DNA from: Pseudomonas arsenicoxydans
Lineage (GTDB): Bacteria; Pseudomonadota; Gammaproteobacteria; Pseudomonadales; Pseudomonadaceae
Direction: 5' to 3'
Length of the DNA stretch: 64,000 nt
NCBI RefSeq assembly: GCF_900103875.1
Contig: NZ_LT629705.1
Span: 3,977,001-4,041,000 of the forward strand
Positions within the stretch are counted from its first letter, which is position 1. Every line of letters starts with the position of its first letter. This document shows, piece after piece, positions 27,682 to 35,968 of the stretch. Made by a program: the position numbers and the translations under genes. The notes under the pieces are model-generated. The model was not told where the DNA came from. It ran no database searches and saw only the letters and a program-made list of their open reading frames with translations.

Positions 27682-27738
27682 GCTGCCGAGTAGTCGGTTA
27701 CGAGAAATTTTGTCCGAGCACTTCATGAGAGCATAGCT

Positions 27739-29178
27739 ATGACCATACAAACAAAAAATGATCAGTCCGATCCAGGGTTAAATTTCAAGAAAGAAATGCA
27801 AACCCGCCACATTGTTATGTTGGCGTTGGGCGGTGTAATTGGTACGGGATTATTCCTGACCTCCGGCTACACCGTTAATCAAGCAGGGCCGCTCGGCGCG
27901 GTTATCGCCTACATCATCGGTGCGGTGATGGTGTATCTGGTAATGGTCTGTCTCGGTGAGTTGGCGGTACAGATGCCAGAAACCGGGTCGTTCAGTACCT
28001 ACGCAACTCGATACCTGGGCCCAGGTACGGGCTATACGGTGGCCTGGCTGTACTGGCTCACTTGGGCAGTCGCTATTGGATCTGAATTTACGGCTGCTGG
28101 AATCCTGATGGTTCGGTGGTTCCCTGATACACCGGTCTGGATTTGGAGCGCGTTTTTTGCCATTGCGGTCTTTTTAAGTAACGTAGTATCTGTTCGTCTT
28201 TTTGCGGAGACTGAGTTCTGGCTTTCGCTCATTAAAGTTCTGACTGTTATCACGTTTATCGTGATTGGCGGGGGGGCTATTTGCGGTCTCTTCCAAGTAC
28301 AGCATTTGCAGGGCGCTGGACTCTCCAACTTTACCCGCGAAGGGCTATTCCCTACAGGTCTTTTACCCATTGCGATGACACTTCTGGCTGTCTCCTTCGC
28401 ATTTTCCGGGACTGAACTTATCGGGATTGCGGCAGGTGAAGCGCAGGATCCTCAGACAAGCGTCCCCAAGGCGATCCGCACGACGGTAGTACGTTTGGCG
28501 CTGTTCTTCGTGGGTACGATTTTTGTCCTTGCGACCTTGCTGCCCCGTGAGCAGGCAGGCGTCATCGAAAGTCCCTTCGTCATGGTGTTCGAGCTGATTG
28601 GTATCCCGTACTCAGCTGACATCATGAACTTCGTCATTCTTACCGCGCTGATTTCTGCGGCTAACTCAGGGTTGTATGCGGCCTCGCGCATGCTTTGGAC
28701 GCTGAGTGATCAAGGTCATATGCCTAAGCGTTACGCCAGGCTATCGCGCCGGGGTACACCGGTTAACGCAATCGTTTTAAGTATGGCGGGTGCCGCGGCG
28801 TCTCTGCTGAGCAGTGTGCTTGCCCCTGATACGGTTTATTTGGCCCTGGTGTCGATTTCTGGTCTTGCAGTGGTGGTCGTGTGGATGAGCATCGCCGCGA
28901 GCCAAATCGCCTTCCGACGCCAATACGTCGCCAATGGCGGGCGAGTTGAAGATCTGCATTTCCGGGTGCGTGGCTACCCGTGGGTTCCAATTGGTGCTCT
29001 GTTGTGTTGCTTGCTCGCCTGTGTCGGCATCGCTTTTGATCCTGAGCAGCGAGTGGCGCTTTACTTCGGTCTTCCATTTATCGCGTGGTGTTACTTCGTT
29101 TATTGGATCACTCGCAAGAAGCGGGAAGAGCGGTTGGCATTAGCGGCGGCTGCACATCATTCCGCTGGTGCTGCATGA
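27739..29178 (+). CDS. Amino-acid permease (APC superfamily, AAT family)
   Basis: The 479-residue protein has about twelve hydrophobic spans and the N-terminal AAT signature [20 protein letters not shown] at about 20-39, then [17 protein letters not shown] and [17 protein letters not shown], typical of proton-coupled amino-acid permeases. Specificity cannot be read. Lying between a homoserine-ester-type PLP enzyme and threonine/homoserine enzymes, it is a candidate importer for homoserine, threonine or a related amino acid. A 140-nt A/T-rich gap upstream suggests its own promoter. Confidence 0.92.
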   Translation: MTIQTKNDQSDPGLNFKKEMQTRHIVMLALGGVIGTGLFLTSGYTVNQAGPLGAVIAYIIGAVMVYLVMVCLGELAVQMPETGSFSTYATRYLGPGTGYTVAWLYWLTWAVAIGSEFTAAGILMVRWFPDTPVWIWSAFFAIAVFLSNVVSVRLFAETEFWLSLIKVLTVITFIVIGGGAICGLFQVQHLQGAGLSNFTREGLFPTGLLPIAMTLLAVSFAFSGTELIGIAAGEAQDPQTSVPKAIRTTVVRLALFFVGTIFVLATLLPREQAGVIESPFVMVFELIGIPYSADIMNFVILTALISAANSGLYAASRMLWTLSDQGHMPKRYARLSRRGTPVNAIVLSMAGAAASLLSSVLAPDTVYLALVSISGLAVVVVWMSIAASQIAFRRQYVANGGRVEDLHFRVRGYPWVPIGALLCCLLACVGIAFDPEQRVALYFGLPFIAWCYFVYWITRKKREERLALAAAAHHSAGAA

Positions 29179-29228
29179 TTAGCTCAGGCGATGATTGAGC
29201 ACAGATAAGTCCCGATGAGGTTGCGCCG

Positions 29229-30119
29229 ATGAGTCAAAAATCACTACCGCCCTTGAATTGGCTGAGGGCATTCGAAGTGTCGGCGCGGTATTTGAATTTC
29301 ACCCATGCAGCAGAGGAACTGCACCTGACTCAAGGTGCAGTAAGTCAGCAGATCCGTCAGTTAGAAGGCCACCTCGGGGTGGCGCTATTCAAGCGCCTAC
29401 CCCGAGGGCTTGGCTTGACTGAGGAAGGGCAGTCGTACTTGCCAGTTGTACAGGACGCAATCAGTCGTCTGGCGGTGGGTACCAACGAGATCTTCGGTCA
29501 GCGTAATCGAAGGCATGTGAAAGTGCGTGGCAGCCTTTCCTTCCTTCACTATTGGTTGGCCCCTCGGCTTGCAGATTTTTGTCGAGAGTATCCCCAAATC
29601 GACATCCGATATATCAGCAACATTTGGGTGAAGGAGCCGGACGGAGAGGATGACCTGGAGATTCGTTGGGGATGCGGGGAGTGGTCGGGATTGCACTCTC
29701 AGCGATTAACGTGGGACATCCTCCAACCCGTTTGCTCGCCAGAGCTTATGGCCAGCTCACCGATACGTGAGCCTCGCGATTTGATGAACCATTCTCTGCT
29801 TCATGTGTTGGGGTATGAGGAAGGTTGGGGTTACTGGTTGAAGCGGGTTGGAGCAGACGAAGTCGATTATTCCCGTGGTCTTCAGTTCGACACACTGATT
29901 TCCACAATCCGCATGGCAGAACTAGGTCAGGGCGTTGCCTTGGCACGGTCTTCAGTAGTGGAAAATTTACTCAAGAGTGGGCACCTGATTGCTCCATTCA
30001 GTCACCGAATCGAAGCCAGCGAGTCTTTTTATCTAGTGCGTGAGCAAGCCGAAGAGCTTTCGACTGATGCAGCGACTTTTTCTACTTGGTTGGTGGCTCA
30101 AGCTCACCGCCTTTTGTAA
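29229..30119 (+). CDS. LysR-family regulator (GcvA-like)
   Basis: The 296-residue protein starts PPLNWLRAFEVSARYLNFTH with recognition region HLTQGAVSQQIRQLEGHLG and FKRLPRGLGLTEEG, the GcvA/AmpR-like branch of LysR regulators. The effector domain follows (HVKVRGSLSFLHYWLAPRL). It lies in the same orientation as its neighbours, 50 nt after the permease and 18 nt before the threonine-synthase-like gene, so it is probably co-transcribed and may regulate the whole cluster in response to the imported amino acid. Confidence 0.92.
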   Translation: MSQKSLPPLNWLRAFEVSARYLNFTHAAEELHLTQGAVSQQIRQLEGHLGVALFKRLPRGLGLTEEGQSYLPVVQDAISRLAVGTNEIFGQRNRRHVKVRGSLSFLHYWLAPRLADFCREYPQIDIRYISNIWVKEPDGEDDLEIRWGCGEWSGLHSQRLTWDILQPVCSPELMASSPIREPRDLMNHSLLHVLGYEEGWGYWLKRVGADEVDYSRGLQFDTLISTIRMAELGQGVALARSSVVENLLKSGHLIAPFSHRIEASESFYLVREQAEELSTDAATFSTWLVAQAHRLL

Positions 30120-30137
30120 TTCTGATTTGGAGTCATC

Positions 30138-31526
30138 ATGCATTACGTAAGCACACGCGGCGGTGACGTGCGGGCGGATTTTCGCAGTGTGGTTTTGTCG
30201 GGGCTCGCCGAAAATGGTGGCCTGTATGTCCCAACCCGTTTGCCGGTATTCACTGAGCAACAAATCACCAGCTGGTCATGGCTGCCGTTTGATGAGCTGG
30301 TATGGCGGGTAATCTCGCCCTTTGTTGGCTCGTCCATGGACGAAAGCACCCTCCGTGCCTTGCTCAGCGACAGTTATCAACAATTCAAGCACCGCGCTAT
30401 TACGCCGCTTGAGCAGATCGGGCATAACGAGTGGATACTCCAGCTGTTTCATGGGCCGACTCATTCTTCTAAGGATTTCGCCGCGCAGTTGCAGTCGCGC
30501 CTGGTCGAGCATTTTCTGGGGGAGGTTGGTAAAGAAGCGTTGGTGGTCGGTGCAACTAATGGTGATACCGGCCTCGCTGCGCTTGAAGCCTTTGCTAACG
30601 GACAGGCCGTCCGCATGGCGATACTTTATCCGCGCGACGGGCTTGCGCCTGAGCAACTCAGTGCCTTGCAGGCAGCCGACTCTCAGCGGGTTCAGCTGTT
30701 TCCGGTTGACGGTAATTTCGATGATTGCCAGACGCTGGTCTCCCGACTCTTGCGTGAGTGGCCGTTGGACGGAGTGATTCCGATCTGTTTCAACTCGACC
30801 AACTGGATTGGCGTCCTAGCCCAGATAGTTTTTTACTTCCACGCGGCGTTACAACTGGGAGGTGGCTCGCGCCCCGTTGGCTTTAGCATTCCAGCTGCCA
30901 GCTCGGCCGAGATCTACGCCGGCTACATTGCGCAGAAAATGGGATTGCCCATCAATCAGGTGATCATCTCCACCAACAGCAATGATGCCCTGCACCAGTT
31001 TTTTCATTGCAATCGCTACTCCACCCGAATGACTAATCGAACAGTATCGCCGGCGATGGACTTCTCGTTGTTTTCCAACCTGGAGCGGTTTATTTGGGAG
31101 ATTTACGAGCACGATGGCTGCTCAACAAAAGCTCTGATGGAGCATTTTGAAAGTTGCGGAGAAATGAGCATCGGCAATCAGCAATGGCTGCATGCCCGAG
31201 TACTCTTCGATTCCTATGCGGTAGACGAATCCCAAGTGCGCGATGAGGTGGTCGAGTTATTCCGAGAGACAGGCTCGGTCATCGATCCTCACACCGCTGT
31301 CGGTGTACTGGCTGGCCGGCTTCATCGACGCAGCCTGGGGGCGCCAATGGTCACCTTCGGGCAAATTGCGCCGGCCAAATCGGCGGCGCTTTTGGCAGAG
31401 CTGGGCGTCTGGCAGGCAAGCGTTCCGAGCACTGTCGAGGTGCGCGCGCAACCACCTTACTTGGCCAAGGACGATCTTGAGGGGCTGTGCCAGGCTCTTC
31501 GTGTGGCGCAGCAGAGGCTTTCATGA
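30138..31526 (+). CDS. Threonine-synthase-like PLP-fold protein with altered cofactor loop
   Basis: The 462-residue protein follows E. coli/yeast-type threonine synthase: STRGGD at the N-terminus, LFHGPTHSSKDFA with the Schiff-base Lys at 112, GATNGDTG at 138-145 and YAGYIAQKMGLPI at 260-272. Three conserved places differ. The phosphate-gripping TGNFGD loop reads AASSAE (253-258), GATSGDTG carries Asn for Ser, and the usual INWAR reads TNWIG (221-225), losing the Arg. The enzyme probably does not act on O-phosphohomoserine like housekeeping ThrC. GGAG precedes the ATG; the TGA overlaps the next ATG. Confidence 0.85.
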   Translation: MHYVSTRGGDVRADFRSVVLSGLAENGGLYVPTRLPVFTEQQITSWSWLPFDELVWRVISPFVGSSMDESTLRALLSDSYQQFKHRAITPLEQIGHNEWILQLFHGPTHSSKDFAAQLQSRLVEHFLGEVGKEALVVGATNGDTGLAALEAFANGQAVRMAILYPRDGLAPEQLSALQAADSQRVQLFPVDGNFDDCQTLVSRLLREWPLDGVIPICFNSTNWIGVLAQIVFYFHAALQLGGGSRPVGFSIPAASSAEIYAGYIAQKMGLPINQVIISTNSNDALHQFFHCNRYSTRMTNRTVSPAMDFSLFSNLERFIWEIYEHDGCSTKALMEHFESCGEMSIGNQQWLHARVLFDSYAVDESQVRDEVVELFRETGSVIDPHTAVGVLAGRLHRRSLGAPMVTFGQIAPAKSAALLAELGVWQASVPSTVEVRAQPPYLAKDDLEGLCQALRVAQQRLS

Positions 31527-31960
31527 AGCGCATTCTGGATCCGTTGGACGAACGCATACTGGCCGAACTTACCGCTAATGCGCGAATAGCCCATATCGAA
31601 CTGGGTGCCAAGATCAACTTGTCGCGTAATGCTGTGCGCCAGCGCATCGAGCGTCTTGAGCGCGACGGTGCGATCACGGGTTATACGGTAATTCTTGGTG
31701 AGTCGCGGCGGCCTACGTCGCTTATCAGCGCGGTGATTTTTGTCTACCGCTACGACCGCATGCGTGGCGAAGAAGTACTGGCTGCGCTGCGCTCCATTCC
31801 CGAAGTCGTGCAGTGTGAAGTACTCAGTGGTGAGTTCGATTTAATGCTGCGCGTGAATGCAGCTACACCGGAACGTGTCCATCTCGTGTGGAAGGAAATC
31901 GCGGCCATGCCGGGGGTGGAAAACACCCTGACATCGTTCGTCCTTTCAGCAGTGTTTTAA
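31523..31960 (+). CDS. Lrp/AsnC-family regulator
   Basis: The 145-residue protein has the AsnC-type N-terminal helix-turn-helix (LDPLDERILAELTANARI, IELGAKINLSRNAVRQRIERL) and the C-terminal RAM/ligand domain (REEVL-type GEEVLAALRSIPEVVQCEVLSG, read in parts). Such proteins form octamers and sense amino acids. The start overlaps the stop of the threonine-synthase-like gene (ATGA), indicating coupled translation. A 17-bp palindrome with an AAA centre lies directly downstream, before the homoserine dehydrogenase gene, and is a plausible target. Confidence 0.93.
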   Translation: MKRILDPLDERILAELTANARIAHIELGAKINLSRNAVRQRIERLERDGAITGYTVILGESRRPTSLISAVIFVYRYDRMRGEEVLAALRSIPEVVQCEVLSGEFDLMLRVNAATPERVHLVWKEIAAMPGVENTLTSFVLSAVF

Positions 31961-31969
31961 AAATCGTGC

Positions 31970-31986
31970 TTGGGCAAAATGCCCAA
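31970..31986. promoter_or_regulatory. Candidate Lrp/AsnC-type operator before the homoserine dehydrogenase gene
   Basis: TTGGGCA-AAA-TGCCCAA is a perfect 7-3-7 palindrome with an A/T centre, the general shape of Lrp/AsnC sites. It begins 10 nt after the stop of the Lrp-type gene and ends 88 nt before the homoserine dehydrogenase ATG. A small hairpin role in the transcript is the alternative. Confidence 0.45.
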
Positions 31987-32073
31987 CTAATACAGCAGAC
32001 TGCCATATTCAACTGCCAAAGCTCGGCTCTTAGGATGTTCCTGTCGAACAACATCAATAAAAGGAACAGCTTT

Positions 32074-33114
32074 ATGACTGAGTACAAAATTGCCTTGGTA
32101 GGGTTTGGTGGCGTGAACCGTGGCTTCGCCCAATTGGTCGCCGATCGTAATGCCGAGTGGAAAGAGTCCCTGGGTTTCACTATCAAAATTGTCGGTGTTA
32201 CCGATCTGTTCCTCGGCTCCATCATTGCTAAAGACGGTCTGGATGCAAAGCAGTTGGTTGCCCTGCCCGTTGAAAAAGGTGCTTTCGCTCAACTGCCTGG
32301 CGGCAATGCTGAGGCCTTCAATGAAACCGTGATCAAGCATTCAGGTGCTGACATGATTGCTGAAGCCACCTTCACCAACCCTGTCGATGGTGAGCCCGCT
32401 ACTACGTTTTGCCGCTGGGCACTGGAAAGCGGTATCCATGTTGTAACCACCAATAAGGGGCCGATTGCACTGCACGGCGCTGAGCTAACGGATTTGGCCC
32501 GTCGTAACAGTGTTGCCTTCGAGTACGAGGGTTCGGTTATGAGCGGTACACCTGTGATTCGTCTGGCAAGACAGGCTCTGGCAGGTGTAGGGGTTAAAGG
32601 CTTTGAAGGCATCCTGAACGGGACTTCCAATTACGTGCTGACCCGCATGAAGGACGGCCTGGATTTCAACGACGCAGTCGCTCAGGCTCAACAGCTCGGC
32701 TATGCCGAGGCCGACCCTACTGCCGATGTGGAGGGGTTTGACGTCCGCCTCAAGGTGGTGATTCTCGCCAACGAACTGCTCGATGCGCGATTGAGCGTCA
32801 GCGATGTGGCTTGTTCAGGTATTAGCCGCATCAGTCCAGAAGACATCGCTCAAGCAAGTGCCAACGGTGCAAGTTGGAAGCTGATCGGATCTGCAAATCG
32901 CGAAGTTGATGGCTCGGTTCGAGCGAGTGTGGAGGCTCGACTGCTGCCGAATTCGCATCCTCTTGCAGGAATTCCCGGTGCCACGAACGCGGTGTCGTTC
33001 AACACTGGTCTGCTGGGTGCCGTCACTGTATCCGGCCCTGGAGCAGGACGTATCGAGACTGCCTTTGCGTTGCTGTCAGACATCGTCGCCATCCATACCA
33101 CCCACGGCAAGTAA
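32074..33114 (+). CDS. Homoserine dehydrogenase without ACT domain
   Basis: The 346-residue enzyme has an NAD(P) loop [15 protein letters not shown] (about 7-21), the catalytic-region [12 protein letters not shown] with Lys (about 128), [11 protein letters not shown] (about 188) and the family signature [15 protein letters not shown] (about 210-224). It interconverts L-homoserine and aspartate 4-semialdehyde. It lacks the C-terminal ACT domain that gives threonine feedback in most biosynthetic enzymes (usually about 430 residues), as expected for a catabolic or unregulated form. AAGGA precedes the ATG. The aldehyde dehydrogenase gene follows after 13 nt. Confidence 0.92.
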   Translation: MTEYKIALVGFGGVNRGFAQLVADRNAEWKESLGFTIKIVGVTDLFLGSIIAKDGLDAKQLVALPVEKGAFAQLPGGNAEAFNETVIKHSGADMIAEATFTNPVDGEPATTFCRWALESGIHVVTTNKGPIALHGAELTDLARRNSVAFEYEGSVMSGTPVIRLARQALAGVGVKGFEGILNGTSNYVLTRMKDGLDFNDAVAQAQQLGYAEADPTADVEGFDVRLKVVILANELLDARLSVSDVACSGISRISPEDIAQASANGASWKLIGSANREVDGSVRASVEARLLPNSHPLAGIPGATNAVSFNTGLLGAVTVSGPGAGRIETAFALLSDIVAIHTTHGK

Positions 33115-33127
33115 TAGGAGAGTAGTC

Positions 33128-34546
33128 ATGAGCGTATCCAGCATGGCCAGTATCCAGCTTGTTGATGCCAAACAGATTGATGTGTTCAGCCCATTCGATG
33201 GTCGCCTGGTGGGAAGCGTACCTTGCCTCGATGCAACCGCTGTTCCTGGCCTGCTGGAGCGTGCGCGAATTGGCGTGCGTGAGAGCGCGGCAATGCCTCG
33301 TCACCTTCGTGCACGTATCCTTGAGGAAACCGCCCGGCGTGTGGAGCTCAAGACTGAAGAGTTTGCCAAACTCATTGTTGCAGAGGCGGGAAAAACGCTG
33401 CGACAAGCAGAGAAGGAAGTGAAGCGTTGTGTGAACACGCTGAAGCTCTCGGCGGAAGAGGCTCGTCGTAACGCTGGGGAAGTGATTCCATTTGAGGCAT
33501 ATGAAGGCTCCGAATCGCGGCAAGGCTGGTTCACTCGCGAACCATTGGGGCTTATTGTCGCGATCACCCCATACAACGATCCGCTGAACTTGGTCGCCCA
33601 TAAACTGGGCCCGGCCATCGCCGGTGGCAATGCTGTAATCCTGAAACCTTCAGAGCTGGCACCGTTGTCTGCTCTTAAGCTGGTTGAGTGCCTGGTGGAA
33701 GCGGGTCTGCCTCCGTGTGTGGTAACTCCGGCCACCGGGGGCGTCGATCTGGGTAAGGCATTGGTCGAGCTGCGAGAAGTACGGATGATTTCCTTTACGG
33801 GTGGTTTTGCCACTGGAGAGTCCATTGCTCGAAGTGCAGGCTTGAAGAAGCTGGCCATGGATCTAGGCGGGAATGCGCCGGTGCTCGTGCTCGAAGACTG
33901 TGACCTTGAACCGACCGTAGAGTCTTGTGTATCGGGTGCCTTCTGGGCAGCAGGACAGAACTGCATCGGCACGCAGCGTATCCTCGTACATAGTTCAATC
34001 TACGAAGATTTTCGTGAGCGTTTTGTCAGCCAAGCGTGTGCATTGGTAACTGGCGATCCTGATCAGCGAGCAACGGATGTTGGCCCGATGATTACGGAGC
34101 AAGCGGCTCGTCGCACCGAACAATTGGTGAATGAAGCGCTGGCCGAGGGTGCTCTTCTCCTATGCGGACACCATCGTCAAGGGGGGAGCTATTCGCCGAC
34201 CGTGCTGGAGCGTGTAAGCCATAACAGTCGGATTTGGCAGCAGGAAGTCTTCGCGCCGGTGGTCATCCTGGAGTCTTTTGATCATCTGGAAGATGCCGTT
34301 GCACTGGCCAACGAGACGGAGTACAGCCTGCATGCGGGACTGTTCACACGTGATCTATCCAAGGCCTTGAAATTGGCGCGGCAAATTGAAGCCGGTGGGG
34401 TGATGATCAATGACTCTTCCGATTATCGTTTTGATGCCATGCCTTTCGGTGGCTTCAAGTACGGAAGTCTGGGGCGAGAAGGTGTTCGGTTCGCCTATGA
34501 GGACATGACGCAACCCAAAGTGGTCTGCATCAACGAAATGGGTTGA
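33128..34546 (+). CDS. NAD(P)-dependent aldehyde dehydrogenase
   Basis: The 472-residue enzyme has the aldehyde dehydrogenase fold: [20 protein letters not shown] (about 140-159), [13 protein letters not shown], the catalytic Cys in [11 protein letters not shown] (about 280) and [14 protein letters not shown] near the end. The general-base region reads MDLGGNAP where most family members have E-LGG, so Asp seems to replace Glu. It is closest in style to the lactaldehyde/phosphonoacetaldehyde/GapN group. Directly after homoserine dehydrogenase (13-nt gap, AGGAG site), a reasonable substrate is aspartate 4-semialdehyde, giving aspartate. The substrate is inferred from context. Confidence 0.9.
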   Translation: MSVSSMASIQLVDAKQIDVFSPFDGRLVGSVPCLDATAVPGLLERARIGVRESAAMPRHLRARILEETARRVELKTEEFAKLIVAEAGKTLRQAEKEVKRCVNTLKLSAEEARRNAGEVIPFEAYEGSESRQGWFTREPLGLIVAITPYNDPLNLVAHKLGPAIAGGNAVILKPSELAPLSALKLVECLVEAGLPPCVVTPATGGVDLGKALVELREVRMISFTGGFATGESIARSAGLKKLAMDLGGNAPVLVLEDCDLEPTVESCVSGAFWAAGQNCIGTQRILVHSSIYEDFRERFVSQACALVTGDPDQRATDVGPMITEQAARRTEQLVNEALAEGALLLCGHHRQGGSYSPTVLERVSHNSRIWQQEVFAPVVILESFDHLEDAVALANETEYSLHAGLFTRDLSKALKLARQIEAGGVMINDSSDYRFDAMPFGGFKYGSLGREGVRFAYEDMTQPKVVCINEMG

Positions 34547-34574
34547 GCCTTCATAAATAATTACCATCGACCTT

Positions 34575-34619
34575 TACATCGGGTGAAGTCGCTCGTCCCG
34601 TGACACCCGGATGTTTTTT
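34575..34619 (+). terminator. Rho-independent terminator after the amino-acid cluster
   Basis: ACATCGGGTG (34575-34584) pairs with CACCCGGATGT (34604-34614, one bulged G) and is followed by a run of T (to 34619). It lies 28 nt after the aldehyde dehydrogenase stop and marks the end of the cluster. Confidence 0.7.
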
Positions 34620-34727
34620 CTCGACACTGCTCGTCCGTAAAGGGTCGCGGGTGTCATCTTGGCGTCATCGACCCCATGGCAAGATCCTCGCAAACCGCCT
34701 AGAGCGCTTAGCCTGCAAGGAATCCCC

Positions 34728-35663
34728 ATGAAAGGAGACGCTTCTCTATTTGCAGCCATAGATCTTGGTTCTAATGCGTTTCGCATGATCATCGGCCAGT
34801 CAGTCAGACGGCGTCAGGGGTTCGTGATCCAGGAAGTGAAAACCTTGCGTGAACCTGTCCGTTTGGCGGAGGGGTTTGAAGGTGGAGCGCTGGACGCGTT
34901 GGCTTTGGATCGGGGATGGCAAGCGCTCGCGCGATTTGGCAAAAAGTTACGCGGCTTCGAGGCCGGTCGAGTGCGGGCAGTGGCGACCAGTGCCGTGCGC
35001 GAAGCCGACAATGCCCAGCTGTTTTTGGCCAGCGCCGAGCGCCACCTTGGGTTTCGGATTGACGTGATCTCTGGACATGAAGAGGCAAGGCTGGTTTACG
35101 CCGGTGTTGCCCATACGGTGCCCGGTACCGAAAACAGGCGACTGGTCGTGGATATAGGCGGCGGTTCCACTGAATTGATTCTGGGGCAGGGCGCTCAGCC
35201 CCTGATGACCGAGAGTATTGCCATCGGCAGCGGCACGTTCGGCGCCCGCTACTTTAAGGGAGGTTGTATCACTGCTCAGGCGCTTCTGGAGGCTGAGCGT
35301 GCAGCCACTGTTCAGTTTGAAAAAGTAGCGCAGCGTTATCGCGCGCTGGGTTGGCAGCAGGTGATTGGCTCTTCAGGCACCGCACGGATGCTGGCCAAAG
35401 TCCTCAAGGCCAACGGGTTGAACGACTATGACGAAGTCGGCATCACCTACAGTGGCTTGTTGCGCCTGTCGTTGCGCCTGCTTGAAGTGGGGCATGTCAA
35501 ACAGCTCGGCCTGGCGGGCTTGCAAACTCATCGCCAGAGCATCTTGCCTGGAGGCCTGGTGCTTATGCTGGCGGCATTCAAGGTGTTTGGTGTCTCCCAC
35601 ATGACGCCTTCCGAACCGGGACTGAGGTTCGGCGTTCTGCATGGTCTGATGAGTAAACACTGA
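34728..35663 (+). CDS. Short Ppx/GppA-family phosphatase
   Basis: The 311-residue protein has the ASKHA-type nucleotide fold of exopolyphosphatase/guanosine pentaphosphatase: AAIDLGSNAFRMIIG at about 9-23, VRAVATSAVREADN, SGHEEARLVYAGV and VVDIGGGSTELILG at about 142-155. It contains only this catalytic part; the C-terminal helical domains of the roughly 500-residue Ppx and GppA are absent. It may hydrolyse polyphosphate or pppGpp. AAGGA precedes the ATG at 34728. It is a single gene between two clusters, preceded by a terminator. Confidence 0.85.
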   Translation: MKGDASLFAAIDLGSNAFRMIIGQSVRRRQGFVIQEVKTLREPVRLAEGFEGGALDALALDRGWQALARFGKKLRGFEAGRVRAVATSAVREADNAQLFLASAERHLGFRIDVISGHEEARLVYAGVAHTVPGTENRRLVVDIGGGSTELILGQGAQPLMTESIAIGSGTFGARYFKGGCITAQALLEAERAATVQFEKVAQRYRALGWQQVIGSSGTARMLAKVLKANGLNDYDEVGITYSGLLRLSLRLLEVGHVKQLGLAGLQTHRQSILPGGLVLMLAAFKVFGVSHMTPSEPGLRFGVLHGLMSKH

Positions 35664-35968
35664 TCAGCCCTTAGCAACCTTGCTTCGATCAAGGCCAAAT
35701 ATTCGCCATCCTTCATGTCGGCACGCACCGTGATTGCCAGATTGTGGTCGCGGCGCCCAAGCGTCGCCGGTCGGAAACTGGCACGCGCGCAAACTCGGTC
35801 CTCGCCGCGCAATTCGGCTCGCCCCTTGGCCCATCGCGGTTTGAGCATGATCTCAAAAAATAATGACGAAAACATCAATATTGAAATATCTCTCAATATT
35901 GAATACCTTCACCTTGCCTGACAAGGAGACCTCGCGTCTCACGACTTCAATCACAGCAAGGGCTTGAG
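35664..35968. other. Intergenic region before the aromatic hydroxylase gene
   Basis: These 305 nt end in an A/T-rich stretch with the twin palindromes at 35875-35902. The minus strand from about 35840 to 35690 reads with protein-like composition (for example SFRPATLGRRDHNLAITVRA) but has no clear start or ribosome site and then runs into the Ppx gene, so it is at most a gene remnant. Confidence 0.4.
35875..35902. promoter_or_regulatory. Twin palindromic operator upstream of the aromatic hydroxylase
   Basis: The perfect palindrome TCAATATTGA occurs twice (35875-35884 and 35893-35902), 18 nt centre to centre, 66 nt before the hydroxylase start. The spacing puts both on nearly one face of the helix, as for a regulator dimer pair. 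The TetR protein encoded directly after the hydroxylase is the obvious candidate. Confidence 0.5.

Noticed and set aside
35690..35896. Minus-strand coding-like stretch between the Ppx and hydroxylase genes
   Set aside because: Some segments look protein-like, but there is no clear ribosome site, no recognised family and the frame runs into the Ppx gene. Possible remnant only.
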